A DNA stretch of 64,000 bases from assembly GCF_026745355.1 (NCBI RefSeq), contig NC_079206.1, positions 16,424,621 to 16,488,620 of the forward strand. Reading direction: 5' to 3'. The stretch is from Beta vulgaris subsp. vulgaris (lineage: Eukaryota; Streptophyta; Magnoliopsida; Caryophyllales; Amaranthaceae). Below are positions 35,875-48,620 of the stretch, piece after piece. Below the pieces are notes generated by a model. The model was not told the origin of the DNA. It worked only from the letters and a program-made list of their open reading frames with translations, and made no database searches. How positions within the stretch are numbered: the first letter of the stretch is position 1; each line of letters opens with the position of its first letter. The position numbers and the translations under genes are program-made.

Positions 35875-37582
35875 GTGACTTTTAGGACTAAACCACAAGA
35901 AGGTAGAATTAAGACCATTTCATCCTTAAGTTTGGTAAAGCAAGTGAGTAAGGGAGCTCCATTATTCTTGTGTAGTGTGCAAAGGTTGGAAGAAGAGAAG
36001 CTTAAGATAGAAGATGTGAAAGTGGTGAATGAATTTCCAGACGTATTTCTGGAAGATATACCGGGAATGCCACCTCAAAGGGAGTTAGAATTCACCATAG
36101 GCTTAGTTCCTGGAACTGCCCCTATATCAAAACACCCTATAGAATGGCTCGAGCAGAGATGAAGGAGCTCAACAAGCAACTAGAGGAATTGCTCGAGAAA
36201 GCGTACATTAGACCTAGTTATTCCCCATGGGGAGCGCCTGTTTTGTTCGTTAAGAAGAAGGATGGGAGCTTGAGGCTATGTATCGATTATAGAGATCTCA
36301 ATAAGGTAACTCTTAAGAATAAGCATCCGTTACCGAGAATTGACGACCTATTCGATCAATTAAGAGGAGCTGGAATATTCGAAGATAAACTTGAGGTCAG
36401 GGTATCACCAATTGCAGATTGGGAGAAGAACATACCAAAGACTGCCTTTAGGACGAAAAATAGGTCACTATGAGTTCACCGTGATGCCATTTGGTTTAAC
36501 CAATGCACCAACGATGTTTATGAACCTCATGAATAGAGTGTTTCGAAAGTATTTAGACAAATTTGTAGTCGTATTCATCGATGATATCCTTATCTACTTG
36601 AAGAACAAGGAGGAGCATGAAGAGCACTTGAGATTGGTATTATCTACACTTAAGGAGAATCAGCTTTACGCAAAGTTCTCGAAGTGTGAATTTTGGATGG
36701 AAGGCATTTCTTGGCCACATTTTGTCAAAGAAGGGAATTTCTATAGATCCGTCAAAGATAACCGCAGTGAGCGAATGGCCTACACCTAGGAATGTTACTA
36801 ATATAAGGAGTTTATTGGGTCTAGCTGGCCACTATAGACGTTTTGTGAAGGATTTTTCGAGGGTAGCTAAACCAATGACTAGTTTTATGAAGAAGGATAC
36901 AAAGTTCATATGGACCGAGGAGTGTGAGAAAGCCTTTAGGAAGCTTAAGGAGTTGTTGATTACAGCTCTGATTTTGACGTTAGCAGAGGAGAATGTTGAG
37001 TTGGAAGTCTATAGTGATACTTCGAAGAATAGTTTGGGGTGTGTGTTGATGCGAAACCGAAAGGTTATAGTGTATGCTTCTAGGCAATTGAAACTGTACG
37101 AAGTGAATTACCCAACCCATGATCTAGAGTTAGCTGCAATAGTGTTTGCTTTGAAGATTTGGCGACACTACTTGTATGGAGTGAAAGTGAAGTTGTATAC
37201 AGATCACAAGAGTCTAAAGTATTTGTATACTCAGAAGGATTTGAATATGAGACAGAGAAGATGGTTGGAGTTGGTGAATGACTATGATATTGAGATCTTA
37301 TACCATGAAGGAAAGGCAAACGTCGTTGCCGATGCGGTAAGTCGCAAGTCTAGCCATAGTTTAAGTACTTTGGCACTTCCAGATAAGTTGTGTGACGAGT
37401 TTAGTAAGCTCAACATTGAAGTTGTTGGGAGTAGTGGAGTAGAGGCATGCTTAAATGCCATTTCAATCCAGTCAACATTGAATGAGGAAATTTTAAAGGC
37501 TCAAGAAGGGAATGAGGAAATTGAGAAGATAAATAAAGAAGCTGATCGAGGAGAAAAAGAGAAAGGAGTTCAGTATCCATGA
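35875..37582 (+). pseudogene. Tekay-like reverse transcriptase and RNase H
   Basis: [14 protein letters not shown] and the RT block [20 protein letters not shown] lie at 35990-36310. The frame changes near 36385. [20 protein letters not shown] follows with catalytic FIDDIL at about 36577. The frame changes again at about 36700 to [16 protein letters not shown]. RNase H reads [31 protein letters not shown] and [13 protein letters not shown]. The frame ends at 37580. Confidence 0.88.
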
Positions 37583-40517
37583 CGATGGAAGTGTCCGCTT
37601 CAATGGAAGGTGGTGCATACCGTCGAGTTGCACCGAGTTGAAAGAGAATGTAATGAAAGAAGGGCACAATACGACTTATTCTATCCATCCTGGAGGAGAT
37701 AAATTATATAACACTAGGGGAAAAAACGGAAGGGCTGTGGTACAAGGGATGCGTTTTTTGAAAAACACAACCCTTAATAGTGAAGGGTTGCGGTTAGCCA
37801 AAAAACTGTAGCCCTTCGTATACGAAGTGCTGCAATCAATGCAAACCGCAGCCATTTTAATAAAGGGCAGCGGTTAGCCGAAAACCGCAGCCCTAAAGTA
37901 TTTTTAGGGTTAGGCCTGTGGAGTTGTAGACGTTTACAAACACTCCCTCATCTTCTCCACTCTTCGTCTTTCTCTCTCCTCCGCCGACATCTCTGCTTTT
38001 CTCAGGTAATTTTTCGCATTTCTTTATTTATTCTAGTTTATTCTACAATTTTCAATATTTTTAAACAATTATATATTATAATCTTATTTTATGACGGATC
38101 TTTTTCTTCAATTCATGTAGGTGTCTGATCCTATAAATTGATGATGTTCCGAGATGTAGGTTTTAATTTAACTAAGAATTTGCTGATTTATATAATCTGG
38201 GAAAATATATGTTCATTTTTAATTTGGTGTAAGTTAACCCTAATCGATTGAATTTTGGGGGTCAGGGTTTATGATTGTTTCACTTTTGATTTAGCGAAGC
38301 AATTTCTCGACATTGCGTGTTCCCGGGTCAGTGATCTCCTCAACGTTGTGAAGAACGCAACACGGAGATTTGAAGAGCGATGAAGAAGATCCTGAGCCGG
38401 AGATTGTAGAGGAGTGAAGGAGGTGCCGAGATTTGTAAATGGTGTTCGATGACGAGGAGTGAGAACAGCAGAAATCAGGAATGGGTGGTGGCGGTGGTGT
38501 TTGGTTTGATTGTGCTACAAACAAGCAAATGTATGATTTCTTATCAAAATTCACCTAATATTTGTGAGCTCTCATTATTTACGTTGCTATGACTGTAGAA
38601 TATTTGAGTTGCCGCATGCGTCTTTGTCGAATCTCAGTCCTTGAAGTTCAACTGTCGGTCGACTATCATAAAATATTGTGTTGGTCATATCTATCTGTGT
38701 TTTGGTGAGTCTTGGCTTGCTGATAGTTCTGAGTTCTATTTGGTTCTTTTTCTTGCTCCCCTCTTCTTGATTTCTATGTCTGGCTCGTAATTTCAGTAGT
38801 GATCTGATTTGTCAAATATATAGAAATATTGGTTAATGCCATTTGGTGCCTTGTGTTCACCTTCTTCTCTTTGACTTTCTTGTGATTTCTCGTTTGATTT
38901 TTACTGTTTTGTAATCTTATAGTTTTGAATTTCCTGTGATTTTTGTTTCAGATGACATTGTTTGTACATTTTGCGAATGGTTGTTTTTGTTAATATGAAA
39001 TTCTTGTTAATTTTCGCTGTTTGATTTTGTTATAATTTTATCAGTTTGGAATTGATTTTGAATCAATTTGACATAACAATGCGAAGAAAAAAAAAATTTA
39101 TTTTTTGGGGTCCAAAAGGATTGCGGTTTTGGGCTAAAACCGCAACCCTTCTATGTTAAAAGGGTTGCGGTTTAGGCTCAAAACCGCAACCCTTCCATAT
39201 TGGAAGGGGTGCGGTTTTGGGCTTAAACTGCAACCCTTCTTTTTTATTGAAAGGCTGCTACAGAAAGGGCTGCTGGCCAAAAACACGGCCCTTAGGGTTG
39301 TTTTTACTGCAGCCCTTCCTTGTTCTTCCACTAGTGTAAGGACTTGAAGCTAATGTTCTGGTGGATTAATATGAAGAGAGAAGTAGCTGAATTTGTTGCT
39401 ACGTGTTTGACTTGCCAGAAGGTGAAGAGCAAACACAAGAGACCTCAAGGGACGATTCAACCGTTACCAGGGCCTGAGTGGAAGTGGGATGACATAGCAA
39501 TGGATTTCAGTGTAGGTCTCCCTAAAACAGTGAAAGAATTCACCAAAGTTTGGGTGATCGTAGATAGACTGACCAAGGTAGTAAAATTTGTTCCAATGAA
39601 GGACAATTGGTCGATGGAACAGTGTGGTAAAGTATATATGAACTAAGTGGTGAGGCATCATGGAATTACTTCCACTATTGTGTCTGATAGGGATTCAAGA
39701 TTCTTATCTCATTTTTGGGAAGCATTATAGAAAGCTTTTGGGACCGATGTGCTAAAAAGTACAACTTTTCATCTAGCAACTAATGGTCAATCGGAGAGAA
39801 CCATTCAGACTCTCGATGACATGTTGAGGGCGTGTGTCTTAGATTACCCTAAGACTTGGTATGAGATGTTGGCTTTAATAGAATTCTCATACAATAATAG
39901 CTACCATTCTAGCATTAAGATGGCTCCTTTCGAAGTCTTATACGGTCGGAAATGTCGCAGTCCATTATGTTGGAATAATATTAGCGGGACGGTTACTTTG
40001 GGAGTATCAAGTAAGATATATCCGTGAGAAGATGAGGGCGGCCCAGGATCGTCAAAAGGCTTATGCAGATCAGAATAGAAGAGATAATGAGTATCAAGTA
40101 GGCGAGAAGGTCTTACTAAAGGTGTCACCTATGAAGGGGGTGATGCATTTGGGGCAAAAAGGAAAGCTTAGCCCGAAGTTTATAGGTCCCTATGACATTA
40201 TTGAAAGAATTGGAAGATTAGCTTATCGTTTGGATTTGCCAAATAACTTGGGAAAGGTGCATAATGTGTTCCATGTATCCCAACTAAAGAGATATGTGCC
40301 CGATAAGTCTCACGTATTAAATCCTGAGATCATAGAGGTGGATGAGACGCTTTCTTTTGAAGAGAGACCAGTAAATACCTTGGACTCAAAGGTAAGGAGT
40401 ACAAGGAATAAAGATATAAAGATACTCAAGATTTTGTGGTCTAACCAGCGTACCGAAGAGGTTATCTGGGAGACTGAAGATGAGATGAGAAAGAAGTATC
40501 CTGAGCTCTTCAATTAG
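37583..40517 (+). pseudogene. Tekay-like integrase with chromodomain-like tail, split by a CACTA MITE
   Basis: The zinc finger HPGGDKLY is cut at 37711 and resumes as KDLK at 39340, the MITE with its TAA duplication lying between. CLTCQKVKSKH completes the finger. The core keeps its D, D, E set: WDDIAMDF, IVSDRDSRF and [15 protein letters not shown]. Stops are at 39645, 39728 and 40025. VLLKVSPMKGVM, GKLSPKFIGPYDI, VFHVSQLKRYVPD and the chromodomain-like WSNQRTEEVIWE follow to the stop at 40515. In chromoviruses this tail guides insertion to particular chromatin. Confidence 0.88.
37712..39336. mobile_element. Non-autonomous CACTA-like element in the Tekay integrase
   Basis: 1625 bp, starts CACTAGGGGAAAAAACGG and ends, inverted, CACTAGTGGAAGAACAAGG; TSD TAA at 37709-37711 and 39337-39339. 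Both ends hold palindromic clusters of GAAGGGTTGCGGTTTT and its inverse. The middle (38000-39080) has no credible gene. Excision restores an unbroken integrase codon series. Confidence 0.9.
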
Positions 40518-40532
40518 GTGAGTTGACTTCCG

Positions 40533-40555
40533 GGACGTAACTCCTTTAAGGGGGC
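40533..40555 (+). promoter_or_regulatory. First polypurine-tract-like site
   Basis: GGGACGTAACTCCTTTAAGG followed by GGG, just after the pol stop; a near copy of the true tract at about 40922-40948. Confidence 0.5.
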
Positions 40556-40689
40556 TAGAGTGTGTGCGCGCATTTTGCTAGAAATTAGTAAGAAATTGTT
40601 GCATTTGTGCACGAGTTATGAGTTTTCAAGAAAAACTTTTCAAGCAAAGTAAGCATTTCATAGTGTAAACATTCAAGGCAAAAGTTTTA

Positions 40690-40842
40690 TGTAGTAGCGT
40701 ATTATTTGGCTACTTGTTTTATTTAGTAGCATATTATTTGGCTACTTGTTTTATTAGTATTTGGCTACTTGTTTTACTCAGTAGCTTATTATTTGGCTAC
40801 TTGTTTTACTTAGTAGCGTATTATTTGGCTACTTCTTAAGAA
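40690..40842 (+). repeat. Five tandem copies of TAGTAGCGTATTATTTGGCT-type unit
   Basis: Units of about 24-33 bp sharing ATTTGGCTACTTGTTTTA, between pol and the 3' LTR. Confidence 0.9.
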
Positions 40843-40921
40843 AGAATTATATTACGGCATAATGCTCATGAGTTTTCAAAGTTAAAAGTTTGGATAAGAG
40901 AGGAGGTTTTGTTTATGTTTC

Positions 40922-40948
40922 GGGACGAAACTTCTTTTAAGGGGGGTA
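40922..40948 (+). promoter_or_regulatory. Polypurine tract of the Tekay-like element
   Basis: GGGACGAAACTTCTTTTAAG followed by GGGGGTAGA, directly before the 3' LTR. Confidence 0.7.
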
Positions 40949-41227
40949 GACTTTAATCTCCCATATTTTAAAGATATTTAATTAAATAGTTTTAATCATT
41001 TTTGAATTATTAAAGCTATTTAATTTTATAGTATTGAGAGTAGAAAGGTATTTTGGTCATTTTACCAAAAGAGTATTTTAGTATTTCCACAAAGAAGTAT
41101 TTTAGTATTTTCAAGGAAGTATTTTATTAATATTAGTAGGGAGAATATTTGGAAATTGATCATCAAATGTATTTTGGCAATTTGATGACTAAGGGCATTT
41201 TAGTCTTTTACCCAAAAAGACTACCAC

Positions 41228-41236
41228 TATAAAAAG
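41228..41236 (+). promoter_or_regulatory. LTR TATA box
   Basis: TATAAAAAG followed by GGAAACCCTAGTTTCCTC leader sequence, usual LTR promoter layout. Confidence 0.5.
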
Positions 41237-41497
41237 GGAAACCCTAGTTTCCTCATCTTTCCTCCATCATTTTAATAGCCACCTTCTTCAAAAGGAGTAA
41301 GGATGAGTTTCCTTTTCTCTCTCAAACTCTAGTTTTCTTCAAGCAATTTCTTCGAAGATTCAAGTTCTAATCTAGTTTTAGTTTTTGAAATTTATAGGAA
41401 GATCTTGAAAATATCAAAGGGAAGCAAAAACGTAATTATTTTTCTGAAATTTTTGGGGTTTTTTTCCCCTTAGTTTCTCTCTCCTTCTCGCCCCTCT

Positions 41498-41683
41498 TTG
41501 CTCGCGATTTCCGGCCACAACGATGGTGGTCCGCCGGCGAGCTTTGTTGGCAGCCGACTAGGCACAAGCGCCGCCCTGCCACTGCCGCGTCGGGGGTGGT
41601 TCAGGTGGTGCGTGGTAGCGCTGGTGGTTGTGGTGTTTTGGGTTGTGGTTTTCGAACCACATGTAAAAAAAATCTGTTATTAA
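41498..41683 (+). other. GC-rich segment in the LTR leader
   Basis: A 61-codon open frame and unusual GC richness (CCGCCGGCG, GCCGCCCTGCC) in an otherwise AT-rich LTR. It resembles no protein I recognise; I read it as untranslated leader. Confidence 0.3.
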
Positions 41684-42229
41684 TTATTAAATAATTTACA
41701 GCAGTAAATAAATTAAGAAATAATCAATTTTTAAGAGGTTTAAGTACTAGTTTATAGTGGGTTTTGCCTACTAGTAAAAGTTTTCAAGTTATGACTTTAA
41801 ATTAGTTTTTAAAGCCTTTTTAAGGAAAAATCAGCTTTGTTATTATTTTTAAAATTCTGATTTTTATTGTATTAGTAGCCTTGAATTGTTGTTGGTAAGT
41901 ACTAATTGATAGTACTTTATTGTTGGTAGGTTTCAAGGATCATAAAAGTTAGTCAAACTTTTGGCTGTTGATTTTGTGTGTTATCAAGGTACATACACTT
42001 TGACCTTTGGCTATTAGTAGTTTTAAAGGTTATTTATTAAGCATGAGGAGTAAGGAGAGACTTATGCCTTATAATTGTTTGAGTACATGTTGAGAACTTA
42101 GAAAGGAAATTAGGAATGGAACTTTTGAGTTATTCCTATATTTGAAAAGCATGCGATTGATGATCATTGCTTTTGATCATGATTAACGTTATTAAAGTTA
42201 TTCTTGAAGGTAGGGCTTGCCTGAGAATA

Positions 42230-42498
42230 TTTTATTGAGCATGGTTTCATTTGATGTTATATATTTTATTGAGCAAGGTCTCATCATAAGTTATGTATTT
42301 TATTGAGCAAGGTCTCATTTGAGGTTATATATTTTATTAAGCAAGGTCTCATCATAAGTTATGTATTTTATTGAGCAAGGTCTCATTATAAGTTATATAT
42401 TTTATTGAGCATGGTCTCATTAGAAGTTTTATATATTATTGAGCAAGTTCTCGTGAGAAGTTATATTTCGTTGAGCAAGGTCTCACAAGTTTTAAAAT
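42230..42498 (+). repeat. Tandem array in the LTR, left half
   Basis: About eight units of 30-37 bp with core TTATTGAGCAAGGTCTCAT. The array is cut by the CACTA-like element and resumes at 43573. Confidence 0.9.
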
Positions 42499-42501
42499 TA
42501 T

Positions 42502-43572
42502 CACTAGGGGAAAAAAACAGAAGGGCTGCGCTTTTGATAAAAGCGCAGCCCTATGGTTGAAGGGCTGCGTCTTTTTGGAAAAGCGCAGCCCTACAAATAA
42601 GAAGGGCTGCGCTTTTTCAAAAAAGCGCAGCCCTTCAATTGGAAGGGCTGCGCATTTTTAAAACTAGCGCAGCCCTTCCTGAAGAATTTTAAAATTTCGA
42701 AACCGCGGGCTTTGAAATATTGAGCGGGGATTCAGATATATTATGCCTCATTCTCTCTCCTCTCTCACATCCCTCATTATTCCTTTCCTTCTTCTCTCTC
42801 ATCCTCTCTTCTCTCTCATCTTCTCTTCCCTCTCAAAAACTCCCATAAACATTTGCGACAAATTAAAAACCCTGAAATGATTTGCACTAAACATGCCGAC
42901 GGAGTCCGATTGCCTATTGTGATACCTTTTCGGAAGCGGAACGGGCCAACGAGTCAAACATTATTAGGTTAATGTTTGAAGATAGTTCTTGTATTTTCAG
43001 ATCTATAATGTTCTTGTATACTTCTCTTTGTTTATATATTTTGACTAATGTTCTTGTATACTTCTCTTTGTTTTGATTAATGTTCTTGTATACTTCTCTT
43101 TGTGTATTTTGATTAATGTTCTTGTATACTTCTCTTTGTTTTGATTAATGTTCTTGTATACTTCTCTTTGTTTTGATTAATGTTCTTGTATTTTCATCTT
43201 TGTTTTGATTAATGTTCCTTTTTTTCATTTTCGTTTCATTCTTTTTTTTTTTTGGGTTTAGTATTTTCATTTTCGTTTCTATTCTCTTCTGTTTAAAATT
43301 TTTTTTTTTGGTAGGAAGGGTTGCGCTAGTTAGGAAAAAGCGGAGCCCTTCTAGCTCAGAAGGGTTGCGCTTTTTCCTAACTAGCGCAGCCCTTCTAAGC
43401 TAGAAGGGCTGCGCTTTTTTCTAACTAGCGCAACCCTTCTAGCTTAAGGGCTGCGCTTTTCTAGCGCAACCCTACTTAAAAAGTGAAGGGCTGCTACTGA
43501 AAGGGCTGCTGTCAAAAAGCGCAGCCCTACAAGCCTTTTTCAGCGCAGCCCTTCTTCATTTTTCCACTAGTG
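42502..43572. mobile_element. Non-autonomous CACTA-like element in the Tekay LTR
   Basis: 1071 bp, CACTAGGGGAAAAAAACAG at the left, inverted CACTAGTGGAAAAATGAAG at the right, TSD TAT at 42499-42501 and 43573-43575. The ends are clusters of GAAGGGCTGCGCTTTT in both directions. Same family type as 37712-39336 but with GCGC where that one has GCGG. No coding capacity. Confidence 0.9.
43006..43217 (+). repeat. About six tandem copies of TGTTCTTGTATACTTCTCTT unit
   Basis: Units of 31-37 bp (with TTGTTTTGATTAA) inside the CACTA-like element. Confidence 0.9.
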
Positions 43573-43765
43573 TATTGAGCAAGGTCTCACAAGTCTAAAG
43601 TTATTGAGCAAGGTCTCACAAGTCTAAAGTTATTGGGCAAGGTCTCACAAGTAGTTGAATCATTGAGCAAGGACTCAATTGATTGGATCATGGATCCTTA
43701 AGAAAGTAAGAAAGGACTCATGGAGTCATTAAAGTAATAAGATGAGCAAGGTCTCAAAGAATTTA
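43573..43765 (+). repeat. Tandem array in the LTR, right half
   Basis: Continues the GAGCAAGGTCTCA units, here with CACAAGTCTAAAGTTATT spacers. Confidence 0.85.
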
Positions 43766-44819
43766 GAATTGAGTTATTTATGGTGTTTGTTGCATTCACT
43801 TGTTAAAGAAAGATAAAAATTAATTTATTTGCTAGATGTATTATTATTGTAATTGCGTCTCACATAATGGGCTTTGGTAATAAAACTCTTGGGATGGATC
43901 CCCCGGCCATGAGTATTGAACATAAGGGGGGGATTTAGTGTGAATCTATACTCCAGCATATAGCTTAGCATGACGATGTTAATGCTTTTATTTTATCAAG
44001 CAAGTTTATGGAATTCCAATTATCAAGATCTTTGAGTGGACTAGGTGTCACTCGTACTATTTATCTCTGAGATGTTGAGTCTAGAGGCTCACTCTCACCC
44101 TCTTTCATTACTAACAAGCTTAAAATTCTCGAGTCAAGTTATTTAAAGTTCATGGAACTTTAGTAGGAGGTGTGGGATCTCTTACACAAGGAATAGTAGC
44201 CCGTATGATTCCAAGAGGAGGACGGTGCCCGTTCATTGCCAAATAATAATAAAAGAAAGTATTTAGTAAGTACGGTTATATGTTTGTCGCTTGTAGAGTC
44301 ATAAGAAGAGCAAGCCGAAGTTGTTGAGGATTGCATGCATTATTATTCTCATTAGTTAGATGTGTTATGTACTCAGCGTTGCTAATGTATGTATTTCTTT
44401 ATTTTCTTTTGGTTGTTGTTTTTCCTCAACAACCCTGCGATGACCCATTTGGTGAGCAGGGCTTAGAGGAGAAGTTTCAGGTACAAGTTCTTGATGTGCA
44501 TGGGAATCATAAGCATCCGAATGGGAGTTCTAGTACATGAGTACTTTCTTAATAAAGTTATTTTGAATTTTATGTTTGACTTTACATAACCATTGGGGTC
44601 AAAGTTTGACTTGTTTCGAAGATGGGACTAGTATGAGATAGTCTTCGAGTTTGTAACTCATTTACATACTTTCTTATTTCAGTTGTATTATAGTATTTCC
44701 AGTTTATTTTAAAAGACTTCCGCTGTATTATCTAATTAGCCTTACGTATTATCTGGCATGGCATGACAATTCCCGTAATTTCTCCTAGTTTATATAAGGA
44801 GGAGTCGTGGGGGTGTTAC

Positions 44820-44990
44820 AGTATGCTGGAGTGAGGCATCATCTGCGTCGCACCTTGAGACATGTTCGACGCAAATAGCCACTGAACTGCGTCGATTCCT
44901 AATCCGACACAGATCATGGCTCTGTCATTTGTGTCGAGACATGTGCCATCGGACCGATGTCCGACGCAAATCATTAATTCTGTACTAGTG
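44820..44990. mobile_element. Remnant of a CACTA-like element with GCGTCG subterminal repeats
   Basis: The right end reads, inverted, CACTAGTACAGAATTAATG. Inside are TGCGTCG, GACGCAAAT and CCGACGCAAAT in both orientations. The left terminus is missing at the LTR edge, so I treat it as truncated. Confidence 0.45.
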
Positions 44991-46688
<1,698 letters not shown>

Positions 46689-46881
46689 GGAAAATGATAT
46701 ATATAGCCCTTAGGCCTTAGGGTTATGTATAAGAAGCTTAAAATAGAAATAAAAATTTGAATCAAGCATTTATTACCTCAAATGATGTGAAATTTTTGTC
46801 ATGAATTCATAAACTGATTCCATTTCAAGACATGTATTTAATGCTTATATGTAGCCCTTAGGGCTACATATAACATTACCC
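46689..46881. mobile_element. 193 bp MITE embedded in the ATT microsatellite
   Basis: Left end GGAAAATGATATATATAGCC, inverted right end GGGTAATGTTATATGTAGCC. TTATTATTA lies on both sides, so the target duplication is hidden in the repeat. Superfamily not assignable. Confidence 0.6.
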
Positions 46882-47196
46882 TTATTATTATTATTGTTAT
46901 TGTTTAGTTTTTTATTGTTATACTATGTTTATATCACAATTGTCATAACTATTTTAATTATGCTCAGTTCTTTTGTACAGCTCGGTATACATCAATTAAA
47001 TTCTATTTAGTAGAGACTGCACACTAAAGTTATATTCAGTTTACCTTATTTTCATTTTTTTCATATCAGATCAAGATCAGAGAAAATAAATTCTGATTAG
47101 ATCAAAAAAAAAGTTCAGATCATATCAAATTAGAGAAATAAGTTCAAATCATGCTTATATTTAAAAACTTATTATTATTTTATGATTATTGTTATT

Positions 47197-47340
<144 letters not shown>

Positions 47341-47345
47341 GTATA

Positions 47346-47660
47346 CTCCCTCCGTTTCCTAAAGATCTTCCTTGTTATTGTTCGTACAGATACCAAGGAG
47401 GATCCATTTGTGTGGGGTTTGGGGTGGGTAAAGTAGGAGAGAGAAAGGGGTTAAGATAAATAAACAAATAAAAGGGGTTAAAGTATGAGAGAGAAAGGGA
47501 GTAAAATCGAATTAATAATGTAATGGTGGACCATATGATAGGGACATGAGAGGGTAAAATGGGAAAAAAAATTCCAAATAAAGAATAAAGTAAAAGAGGG
47601 AAGATCTTTTGGAAACGCACTTAAACGGAAATAGGGAAGATCTTTAGGAAACGGAGGGAG
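47346..47660. mobile_element. Stowaway MITE, 315 bp
   Basis: Perfect 26 bp terminal inverted repeats beginning CTCCCTCCGTTTCC; TA duplication at 47344-47345 and 47661-47662. Flanked on both sides by ATT-type repeats. Confidence 0.93.
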
Positions 47661-47735
47661 TATTATTATTATAATAATAATAATAATAATAATTATTATT
47701 ATTATTATTTTTACTATTATTATTATTACTTCATA
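47661..47735. repeat. ATT/ATA microsatellite
   Basis: TATTATTATTATAATAATAA and following repeats continue the microsatellite past the Stowaway. Confidence 0.9.
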
Positions 47736-47819
47736 TGATCACTAATCACTATTACTATTACTTAAAAAGAATTATTATTATTTATGTCTTAACGAAAGGA
47801 TTAATATCTATTCAAATAT

Positions 47820-47960
47820 ACTAAAAGGCGTGCAAAAGAAAGTCTATGTGCCACGTGCCTTACTTTTAAAAAAATGTGTAAGTGCAAGGTATCGAACACG
47901 CGACCTTTGAAATGAAAAGTAAGAGCTTAACCATCAATGCACTATGATTTTGCTGTTTAA
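47820..47960 (-). mobile_element. tRNA-derived SINE-like unit
   Basis: On the minus strand GATGGTTAAGCTCTTAC resembles an A box and GGTCGCGTGTTCGATACC a pol III B box, about 25 bases apart. No poly(A) tail is evident. Confidence 0.45.
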
Positions 47961-48029
47961 TGTTTCAAATAAAATATGATAAAGTCTTGTAATTATTGTA
48001 GTTAACTGAAAAGACTTAGCAAGTATATA

Positions 48030-48296
48030 CGCCCTCCGTTTTTTTATTGCTACATTGTTGTATGCACAACAATTTATGCAATGTCACTTTCAAACTTTTT
48101 GGAGTGTAATTTTTGATCCATTTAATGTAAAATAATGAAAAAAGTGGAAAAAAAATATTTTTGGGTGGGAAAAGAGAAGAACAAATATAAAAGTATTACT
48201 TTATGGTGGGCCAGGTATCCCAAATAAGGAAAATGTAGCGGTTAAAAAGAAAAAAATCATTTAAAAAAAATATAGCAAATAAAAAAACGGAGGGAG
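48030..48296. mobile_element. Stowaway-like MITE, 267 bp
   Basis: CGCCCTCCGTTTTTTTATTG at left against inverted CTCCCTCCGTTTTTTTATTT at right; TA on the left, CA on the right. Confidence 0.8.
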
Positions 48297-48620
48297 CACA
48301 TCGTTAACACTTTTATTACGTAACTTACAAGAGAATATTGATGTCATATTCTCTTAACCACAATTCTTTTTAAGGTATTGTTTCCAAACTCAAAGCTTTC
48401 AATTTTTTTTACTTATCATTTCGTAACGTGAATTTTCAATTTCTTAATGGACAAAAAATACGAAAAGTAGCAAAATAAATTATGAAATGAAAAATAATAA
48501 GATTTTTGTTTATTGTAACTGACCCGAGCCATCGCCCGGGCAAAAATCTAGTTGTTTACTTCAAAAAGGTGGTGATTTGTGAAAAGAAAATAAAAAGAAC
48601 AATAAAATTGAAAAAACTTA
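48297..48620. other. AT-rich spacer
   Basis: No gene. Contains CCCGAGCCATCGCCCGGGC at about 48523, a short GC-rich inverted repeat often seen at ends of plant repeats. Confidence 0.3.

Larger units (their letters stand above)
33936..44819 (+). mobile_element. Ty3-gypsy element, Tekay-like chromovirus, 5' LTR missing
   Basis: Gag, zinc knuckles, protease, RT, RNase H, integrase and a chromodomain-like tail run from 34399 to 40517, followed by a polypurine tract and a long 3' LTR. The family is inferred from the tail (LWSNQRTEEVIWETEDEM) and the double knuckle in gag. The 5' end is cut: the NLR copy changes to element leader at 33936 without an LTR. It carries two CACTA-like insertions. Stops and frameshifts occur in every domain. 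Confidence 0.85.
40951..44819 (+). repeat. 3' LTR of the Tekay-like element, with MITE insertion
   Basis: It begins after the polypurine tract and ends GGTGTTACA at 44819, including a 1071 bp insertion, so originally about 2.8 kb. TATAAAAAG at 41228 and a CT-rich leader mark its promoter. It holds a tandem array of GAGCAAGGTCTCA-based units. The 5' partner is absent, so divergence cannot be measured. Confidence 0.75.

Noticed and set aside
38291..38554. 87-codon minus-strand gene within the CACTA-like element
   Set aside because: Low-complexity Ser/Pro-rich frame without homology, inside a non-autonomous element.
42230..43765. Regularly spaced repeats resembling a CRISPR array
   Set aside because: Spacers are themselves near-identical and short, the context is a plant LTR, and no cas genes exist here.
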